Both the position numbers and the translations under genes were made by a program. Shown piece by piece: positions 58,811 to 64,000 of a stretch of 64,000 nt of DNA. The stretch spans positions 310,001-374,000 of the forward strand of contig CAVZCJ010000001.1 in the NCBI GenBank assembly GCA_963773625.1, read 5' to 3'. The first letter of the stretch is position 1; each line of letters opens with the position of its first letter. The notes below the pieces were generated by a model. The model saw only the letters and a list, made by a program, of their open reading frames with translations. It was not told the DNA's origin and made no database searches. Source of the stretch: DATARH01 sp963773625 (lineage in GTDB: Bacteria; Pseudomonadota; Alphaproteobacteria; ATCC43930; CGMCC-115725).

Positions 58811-58876
58811 ATGATATCATAAATATCTATACCGAGAAAGATATTTATCTTTGTAAATCAATATGATATATATCAT
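58811..58876. promoter_or_regulatory. Operator-like palindromes upstream of abiEi
   Basis: Three perfect palindromic elements lie in a very AT-rich stretch: ATGATATCAT (58811-58820), AAAGATATTTATCTTT (58837-58852) and ATGATATATATCAT (58863-58876). The first and third share the half-site ATGATAT. They precede the AbiEi start by 65-130 bases. AbiE antitoxins are known to repress their own promoters by binding inverted repeats, so these are candidate operators. Confidence 0.6.
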
Positions 58877-58940
58877 GTATGCATGAGTTTTCAATGAAAT
58901 ATACTTGCAATGTCAGCCTGTGCTTCGCTATATTGTCGGC

Positions 58941-59541
58941 ATGACAAAGCTCCAGGAACTCAAGAAGCATCTGCGCCCCGGCCAGGTCTACCGTCGCGAG
59001 GACCTGGCGCGATGGTCGAATGCCGTCGATCGCCATCTCAAGCAACTGGTGAAAGAGGGAACGCTGACGAAGCTCGCGGGCGGCCTCTACTCTTTATCCG
59101 AAGGAGACCGTGTTCGGGAAAGCCCCAGCGGAAGATGACAAGCTAGTTGGGGACCTTCTTGAAGGATCATCGGTTTCTTCTCGCCTCACCCAATGCCTAC
59201 AACAGTCTTGGCGTCGGGACGACCCAGCTTTACGACAAGACCGTCGTCTACAATCACAAGCGGCACGGCGAGTTTCGTCACTTGGCGGACGGAAGTTTGA
59301 CTTCCGCGTGAAGCCGTCTTTCCCGAAGACACTGAGCAGGGAATTCCTGCTGGTCGATCTTGTGAACAATCTGGACCAGCTTGCCGAAAGCAAGAGCGAA
59401 GTGCTTGCTCGCGTGAAGGAACGCGCTGGCGTCCTACGATGTTGCGCGGCTGCGCCGCGCCGCGCGCGACTACGGCAGTGTGCGGACGAAAAGGTTCTTC
59501 TCTGAAGCGCTGAAGCGACCATGGCGCTTCATGCCGGCTGA
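58941..59541 (+). CDS. AbiEi-like type IV antitoxin / transcriptional regulator (frameshifts)
   Basis: Antitoxin of an AbiE system and repressor of its operon. The N-terminal winged helix is clear: MTKLQELKKHLRPGQVYRRE, DLARWSNAVDRHLKQLVKEGTLTKLAGGLYY. It continues in other frames with KETVFGKAPAEDDKLV, LKDHRFLLASPNAYNSLGVGTTQLYDKTVVYNHKRHGEF, then GRKFDFRVKPSFPKTLSREFLLVDLVNNLDQLAESKSEVLARV and SYDVARLRRAARDYGSVRTKRFFSEAL. Shifts lie near 59100, 59155, 59285 and 59433. The exact end is unclear; ALHAG with TGA at 59539-59541 is a possible C-terminus, overlapping the toxin start. Confidence 0.72.
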
Positions 59542-60485
59542 CTACCTTCACAACCATCCGGAATTCGCGGATCTGATCCGCATCGTCGCGCAGGACAAGG
59601 GCATCGATCCCGCTCTGGTCGAAAAAGACTATTGGATCATGCACTGCCTCTACGGCCTGCAGCGATTGGGCCTGAACTTCGAGCTGAAGGGCGGAACGTC
59701 GCTTTCCAAGGGCTTTCAGATCATCATCGGTTCTCGGAAGATATCGATATCCGGATCGAGCCGCCCGCCGGTCAGCGACGTGAAGACCGGCCGCAATCAG
59801 AAGGAGCCCGCGCACAGGTAAAAACTCGCAGGGATTTTTACGACTGGCTTGCGAAAGACAATCACACATAAATGGGATCAGCGAGGTTGAACGGGATACG
59901 GAGTTCGATAACAAGGACCTGTTTAGCGGCGGAATTCGTTTGTTTTACAAACGCGTCGTCGAGCCGCTCGCTGGTGTCCGGGAAGGCGTTCTTGCTGGAA
60001 GCTTGGGTTCGACGATGTGGCGCCCGAACACGCCGAAGGATATCAGCTCCTGGGCGTATGACTACGCGGCCGATAAGGTGCGAAATCCTCGACAATCGCG
60101 CCAAAGGCGTGCCGTGTTATGATCCAGGATACACGTTCGTAGAAAAACTTCAGACAATCTCGACAAAATTCCGGCGGCAGCAGGAGACAGCGGGAACCGC
60201 CCGATCAATTTCATGCGGCATTACTACGATGTTCACGGTCTGCTTCAGCGCACAGAGGTGCAGCAGTTCATCGGCACGGAGGCCTATAAAGCGCACAAGG
60301 CAAAGCGATTTCGGAAAGCCGACAATCAAAACATCGCGCAGAACGAAGCTTTCATCCTAAGCGATGAAGCGACCCGCCAGGCCTATGCAAAGGCTTACGC
60401 CGATACCAGCGCGCTGTACTACGGTGATCCACCAACATTCGATGAGATTCTTGGAGAAATCGCTGCTTGGAGCGATCGGTTGTAA
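59531..60485 (+). CDS. AbiEii-like nucleotidyltransferase toxin (several frameshifts)
   Basis: Toxin of the AbiE pair, a DNA-polymerase-beta-type nucleotidyltransferase. From MPADYLHNHPEFADLIRIVA, the N-terminal KDYWIMHCLYGLQRLGLNFELKGGTSLSKGF is followed, after a missing base near 59735, by HRFSEDIDIRIEPP, giving the GTSLSK and ExDID-type motifs for nucleotide and Mg binding. The later part runs INGISEVERDTEFDNKDLFSGGIRLFYKRVVEPLAGVREGVL, DISSWAYDYAAD, GYTFVEKLQTISTKFRRQQE and FMRHYYDVHGLLQR, and ends EIAAWSDRL. Related toxins add nucleotides to tRNA or bind GTP. It abuts the end of the divergently oriented ubiquitin-like operon (66 bases between stops). Confidence 0.75.
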
Positions 60486-60551
60486 GCTCCTTAACTTCGG
60501 TCGAATTCTTTCGCGTTTATCTCCGTATACGTTGTTTGGTTTCCGGAGCGG

Positions 60552-60905
60552 TCAGTACCAGCGAACCTGTCCGTTCGTGATCCGAAAATGGCATCTGCAA
60601 TCACGCTGACGCCAAATGGAGGGCTCGACAGTAACGATGCCGCCTTCGTGAACAGTGATATGCCACAGCGGGCGCATATCCGGCACGAGGTTGATTTCTA
60701 GGACATTCCCGCAACCACCCGGACACTTAAGAGCCGCGGACCACAGATGACCACCTTCACCGACAAGATATACACTTCCGGGTTCGAGCTTATCGGGAAG
60801 ATCACTAACGGTGATGGCAGTATATGGAGCGCGCCGCCCGAGTGCCGGAATCCAACGCCGGAGGAGCCCAATGCCCCTGAAAACCGCTCGCTTAATGCGG
60901 TTCAT
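60552..60905 (-). CDS. DUF6527-like zinc-site protein of the Ubl operon
   Basis: A 117-residue protein, the last gene of the ubiquitin-like operon. LEPGSVYLVGEGGHLWSAALKCPGGCGNVLEINL is followed by WHITVHEGGIVTVEPSIWRQRDCRCHFRITNGQVRWY. Cys61, Cys65, Cys103 and Cys105 form two knuckles expected to bind zinc, with a beta-rich body between. I recognise the type as the DUF6527 family, found next to ThiF/E1 genes with E2 and multiubiquitin partners; its function is not established. The ATG overlaps the E1 stop by four bases (ATGA), so translation is coupled. By analogy with eukaryotic systems a substrate-recognition (E3-like) role is conceivable. Confidence 0.72.
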   Translation of the reverse strand: MNRIKRAVFRGIGLLRRWIPALGRRAPYTAITVSDLPDKLEPGSVYLVGEGGHLWSAALKCPGGCGNVLEINLVPDMRPLWHITVHEGGIVTVEPSIWRQRDCRCHFRITNGQVRWY

Positions 60906-62317
60906 GCCCTCCCATCCTCGGATAGCTCAACTTCGTCCAGCAACGGGGTAACATCACCGCGACCAGCATATCTGCTAAGAATGCCGCACGCTGCCCCTTC
61001 CGGCTCTGCGTAAAGCGCTCCTTGCGTGAGACTGATAGTCTGCACGGCGTATTCGTTGTTCGGTTCATCTCTATAGCCGTGGATACGGGCAAGAAGCTCA
61101 TTCACCGCTAGAGCCGAAAGCAGCATATTGACGCTAATTACGGCCGGTCGTCCTACACCTGCAGGAGCGCCGGAGATGTATTTTTCCTCCAGCAGCTTCT
61201 CATAAGCGTCGGGGTTCCTGCGACGAGTTCCTTCGGCGCGAACCGCTTCCATTGTGACTAGCTGACAACTCAACAGGCTAGCGCCGTCGGGTTTCACGTA
61301 ATGCACACTTCCGCAAATCTGATCGACACCCCCGACTTGGTCCGCTTCGATGCGCACGCCTACGTCGAAGTACGGCAGAAGGTAATACACAGATAGCTTA
61401 TTCAATATGTATCGACCTTCGACTGAGTCGACGCAGCCAAATGCGATATCGCAGTCAGCTACGGCTCGCACGGACACGGGGTCTATGAGGCTCCGAGCCA
61501 ATGCTTCTACTCGCGTTCCGAGGCCTATCTCCGCAATCGCTCGCGAAAGAACCGAAACCTTGCTTCGGGCTAGCGCGGCATCCTCGGCAGTCGCGTGCAA
61601 AATGCGGTTTAGATTTTTCTCTTCAACAACGTCAGGATCGACGAGGACAATTTTGCCGACACCAAGTCGTGCCAACTGCTCAATCACCGGACTACCGGTG
61701 CCTGAGCAACCAACTACGGCAACGCTCAGGCGTCGCATTATCGAAATCGTACCTTCGCCGAAAGCTTGTGCGTGACGCAGCACAAAGCCGGGCAGAGGTG
61801 AAGCCTCAGATCCGGGGTCAATTGTGTCAGCGGCATAAATTTTGATATCATCACCAATTACTGTGACCCGTTCAAAGGGGACAAATCCATCAGTTGCGCT
61901 GACGGTGCGTCCAAAAACTCGACCGTCCTCCAACAGCACCACGCTCCCGTGAGGCACGTCCGCGTCTATCCATCCATCCACCGATGGGAAAAGCGCTCGG
62001 TCAGCGAAATCGTCGGTCTCTGAGAAGCGGGCAAAATCTTTATGACCATGAAATTTGACCACGCTGTAGCCGTACTTGTTCGCCTCTTCGAGAACCGGCA
62101 CGAGGATTTCCGTCGGCCAAGTTACGCGATCAGGACGGCGGTCCGTACAAGCGTCATAAGGTATCGGGAAAACCTTTCGGACTAGCAGGCGATGGTTGCT
62201 GCCAGCCCGCCGGCCGCACAGCGCAACTGCCACAGCCTCGTTACCATCTTCGGGAAAGAGGTGAGATCGCAGCTCCTGATATTGCTTGCCAGTCAGCGAG
62301 AGAGAACAGCTTCGCAT
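60902..62317 (-). CDS. JAB deubiquitinase-like domain fused to E1/ThiF adenylyltransferase
   Basis: A 471-residue fusion, intact. Residues 1-160 form a JAB/JAMM peptidase domain: Glu27, His90 and His92 (FHGHKD), Ser99 and Asp102 (FSETDD) match the zinc-site pattern, though the H-to-S spacing is one residue shorter than canonical. Residues 195-400 form the E1/ThiF domain: VVGCSGTGS (203-208 glycine motif), IVLVDPDVVEEKNLNRI (ATP-ribose Asp, Arg finger) and DIAFGCVDSVEGRYILNKLS (Mg Asp). Candidate catalytic cysteines lie in LLSCQL and AACGIL. It would adenylate and load the Ubl and remove it from targets. ATG at 62317 follows the E2 stop by one base. Confidence 0.88.
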   Translation of the reverse strand: MRSCSLSLTGKQYQELRSHLFPEDGNEAVAVALCGRRAGSNHRLLVRKVFPIPYDACTDRRPDRVTWPTEILVPVLEEANKYGYSVVKFHGHKDFARFSETDDFADRALFPSVDGWIDADVPHGSVVLLEDGRVFGRTVSATDGFVPFERVTVIGDDIKIYAADTIDPGSEASPLPGFVLRHAQAFGEGTISIMRRLSVAVVGCSGTGSPVIEQLARLGVGKIVLVDPDVVEEKNLNRILHATAEDAALARSKVSVLSRAIAEIGLGTRVEALARSLIDPVSVRAVADCDIAFGCVDSVEGRYILNKLSVYYLLPYFDVGVRIEADQVGGVDQICGSVHYVKPDGASLLSCQLVTMEAVRAEGTRRRNPDAYEKLLEEKYISGAPAGVGRPAVISVNMLLSALAVNELLARIHGYRDEPNNEYAVQTISLTQGALYAEPEGAACGILSRYAGRGDVTPLLDEVELSEDGRA

Positions 62318-62318
62318 G

Positions 62319-62720
62319 TCAACGCCTTTCAAACTCTCTCGCAAGCCAGTCGCGTACGAGGATTAGATGCGTTTCAAGTGAATCCTCGCCCGCAATCCAC
62401 GGGTTTACCGATGTTCGATGCCGCGACCAGCGTTGCCATTGTTTGCCGTCGATGTGCGCAAACGCATCGGCACACGGGATCGGTTTGCCGTCTACACGGC
62501 GCAGCGCCGGGTGAAAGTACGCCATGTCGAGTTGCGCATTGGGATATCCCGGCTCGATTTTTATCGCCACGGAGGCGGCGGCAACTTGGTAACCTGCCGG
62601 AAGATCGAGATTGTGAAGTAAGACCCAGAATTCCCCGCCATTCCTGACGGCCTCCCATGTTAGGCCTGCGGCGTCTAAGTACTCCTGGTCCGCCGACAGA
62701 AGAGCAAATTCGCGGCGCAT
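62319..62720 (-). CDS. E2-like ubiquitin-conjugating protein (Prok-E2 family E type)
   Basis: A 133-residue protein between the Ubl and E1 genes. GGEFWVLLHNLDLPAGYQVAAASVAIKIEPGYPNAQLDMAYFHPALRR gives the UBC-like beta meander with the P-G-Y-P element seen in E2 folds; IPCADAFAHIDGKQWQRWSRHR holds Cys83, the candidate catalytic residue, and a conserved-looking W-S-R-H-R; SLETHLILVRDWLAREF is the C-terminal helix. I assign it to the bacterial E2 group with multiubiquitin partners. The Met at 62720 is chosen because it follows the Ubl TGATGA stops by four bases; 24 earlier codons lie inside the Ubl gene. Frame intact. Confidence 0.8.
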   Translation of the reverse strand: MRREFALLSADQEYLDAAGLTWEAVRNGGEFWVLLHNLDLPAGYQVAAASVAIKIEPGYPNAQLDMAYFHPALRRVDGKPIPCADAFAHIDGKQWQRWSRHRTSVNPWIAGEDSLETHLILVRDWLAREFERR

Positions 62721-62724
62721 CTCA

Positions 62725-63063
62725 TCAGCCCTCGGTCTGATCGCGAGGCAGCGTTCTGAATTTCTCGATCTTGTGGCGGTGTAGATCGACAATCTGGTTG
62801 AGGCCGACGATCTGCGAATGCCCGCCGCTGAAAATTTCGCGGAGAATGTAGTTCTCCGGAGGCAGCTTTTGCGCGAGCTGCAAAATCTCGCGGCCGGTGA
62901 TCTCGTGCTTGTGCACCGTGATCTTCTGCTTATCGACCCGGATCACATACCCCTTCGCGAAAGGGGGTTGCCTCCCCTCCTTCACATAAATCTCAATCTC
63001 GATGATGTCGTCGACGACCTCGATCACTTCGACGACCTCCTCCACGCGATCGCTGGACTCCAT
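62725..63063 (-). CDS. Ubiquitin-like modifier (multiubiquitin-type domain, single copy)
   Basis: A 112-residue protein, first in the operon. The acidic N-terminus (MESSDRVEEVVEVIEVVDDI, then IEIEIYVKEG) precedes a single beta-grasp domain of about 75 residues: YVIRVDKQKITVHKHEITGREILQLAQKLPPENYILREIF, GLNQIVDLHRHKIEKFRTLP. The chain ends exactly with glycine (DQTEG, Gly112), as needed for E1 activation without processing. Relatives often contain two or more tandem domains; here there is one. A strong AAGGAGG site lies upstream. The start is 41 bases from the edge of the inverted repeat shared with the Xre/ImmA gene. Confidence 0.85.
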   Translation of the reverse strand: MESSDRVEEVVEVIEVVDDIIEIEIYVKEGRQPPFAKGYVIRVDKQKITVHKHEITGREILQLAQKLPPENYILREIFSGGHSQIVGLNQIVDLHRHKIEKFRTLPRDQTEG

Positions 63064-63103
63064 CTCTTCCTCCTTGGGCCTCGTAGTCTGTTGAATGTCG
63101 CTT

Positions 63104-63142
63104 GGTTGACAAATATGGACTTATATGCCATTTTTGTCAACC
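63104..63142. promoter_or_regulatory. Inverted repeat overlapping divergent promoters of the Ubl operon and the Xre/ImmA gene
   Basis: GGTTGACAAA (63104-63113) and TTTGTCAACC (63133-63142) are perfect inverted repeats. Each arm contains TTGACA, a consensus -35 for the strand it faces; on the minus strand CATATT follows with a 17-base spacer (4 of 6 to TATAAT), on the plus strand a weaker CATTTT at the same spacing. A repressor binding the arms, most simply the Xre-type protein, would block both. Confidence 0.75.
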
Positions 63143-63164
63143 TGGAACTGGACGGAGGTAACAT

Positions 63165-64000
63165 ATGATCGGGGAACGGCTTGAACTTGCTAGAAAAAGC
63201 TCGGGGCTATCGCTGCGTGAGCTAGCGGCCGAAATTGACAACAAGGTGACCTTCCAGGCCATTCAAAAGTACGAGTTCAAACGCAGCAATGCCGGGATCG
63301 TCCGTGCTGCGCGCCCTCGCTCATGCGCTCGGGGTGACCGAGCGATATCTGTTGAACCCGCGCCAAATTGACCTGACCGGAATCGAACTCCGAGCGGGGA
63401 TCGTGGGAAGCGCCAAGGAACTTGGCTCTGTAAAGGCCCAAGTTCTGGGTTCGATTGAGAAATACATGGATGTCGAGGAGCTTGTCCCCGGCGCAGACAG
63501 AGAGTGGGTCCAGCCGAAGGGCTTCCCATATCCCGTCACCGAGGTTGCCGACGCAGAGCAGGCCGCGAGCCTTCTTCGTGCAGCGTGGGGATTGGGGACG
63601 CAGGCGATCTCCGATATAGCGGAAGTGGTAGAGCAGCGGGGCGTGAAGGTCATAGCCCTAAAGCTTGATCCCAGGATCGCTGGAATTCTTTGCACCGTAC
63701 AGCGTGGCAATCATCGGGCGCTCCCAGTGATCGCAATTAACGCCGACGCTCAAGGGGAGCGACAGCGATTCGGCTTGGTGCGCGAGCTGGCGCATTTGGT
63801 CCTGGATTTAGGAAAGATAAAGGAGGATGCCGAGACGGTGTGCGATACAATTCGCACGGGCATTTCTAATGATACATGACGCCTTTATCGCCGCGGTTGG
63901 AAGAGCAAGAAAACTCCTGCCGCTCGGTGAGTTATTTCGCCTTAAAGCCTTGTTTGGCGTGGGAGTTGTACAGGTTGTGTATCGGTGCATAGACCTTGAA
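63165..64000 (+). CDS. Xre-type HTH with ImmA/IrrE-like metallopeptidase domain (partial, frameshifts)
   Basis: A regulator-protease fusion running off the window. The first 65 residues are a Cro/C1 helix-turn-helix: LELARKSSGLSLRELAAEIDNKVTFQAIQKYEFKRS, then MPGSSVLRALAHALGV. The C-terminal part from about residue 150 resembles the ImmA/IrrE family: RFGLVRELAHLVLDLG, FARAFLMIHDAFIAAVGRARKLLPLGELFRLKALFGVGVVQVVYRCIDLE. The zinc motif HExxH reads R-E-L-A-H here, so the first His is replaced. Shifts lie near 63290 and 63850. GGAGGT precedes the ATG. Such proteins repress prophage, ICE or defence genes until a signal triggers cleavage or release. Confidence 0.78.

Overview
The window is GC-rich DNA of a Gram-negative bacterium, most likely an alphaproteobacterium near the Rhodospirillales. 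The evidence is the codon usage, the order gap / class I fba / thiE / epmA / efp / suhB, and the alphaproteobacterial block of SUV3-like helicase, S4 protein, FdxA and CarD. A striking technical feature is that about half of the genes are broken by single-base indels, mostly insertions, although protein similarity continues in another frame. I read these as draft-assembly errors and give one joined span per gene.

Layout. 1-3.8 kb: central metabolism (GAPDH, class I aldolase, ThiE) and a PEBP-like secreted protein. 3.8-6.4 kb: divergent epmA and efp, then an inositol-phosphatase-family gene. 6.4-9.0 kb: an ExbB/MotA-like plus OmpA/MotB-like envelope pair. 9.2-11.9 kb: an orphan MalK-type ATPase and two SDR dehydrogenases. 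11.9-14.0 kb: a phosphatase-fold protein lacking metal ligands, CarD and FdxA. 14.3-21.7 kb: a surface-glycan cassette (three glycosyltransferases, methyltransferase, SMR-like flippase, DegT aminotransferase, sugar epimerase) lying between FdxA and its usual partners S4 and helicase (22.5-25.3 kb). 25.5-32.2 kb: a histidine kinase coupled to a HerA-like ATPase, a shikimate-dehydrogenase-like gene, HtpG and an orphan periplasmic binding protein. 32.3-34.1 kb: an unknown gene between two 106-bp direct repeats. 34.2-50.8 kb: mostly chromosomal metabolism and stress genes (two HtrA proteases, FAD oxidase, fused indolepyruvate oxidoreductase, glycerate kinase plus pyruvate kinase, two AhpD-like proteins, amidohydrolase). 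51-55.7 kb: two glycosyltransferases, a DEAD-box helicase, S21 and two small conserved-looking proteins.

The right end (about 56.1-64 kb) is an accessory region, visibly richer in AT. It starts with a beheaded TauD gene and the decayed 3' part of a very large gene. A 52-bp 3' fragment of a tRNA-Leu at 58.68 kb follows, which I interpret as the displaced attachment site of an integrated element running rightwards out of the window. The element carries an AbiE toxin-antitoxin pair and a complete bacterial ubiquitin-like conjugation operon on the minus strand: a Ubl protein ending in Gly, an E2-like protein, a JAB deubiquitinase fused to an E1/ThiF enzyme, and a DUF6527-like zinc-site protein. 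It is divergent from an Xre/ImmA-type regulator-protease gene, with a perfect 10-bp inverted repeat overlapping the promoters. This poorly characterised eukaryote-like protein-tagging module beside other defence genes is the most exciting content here.
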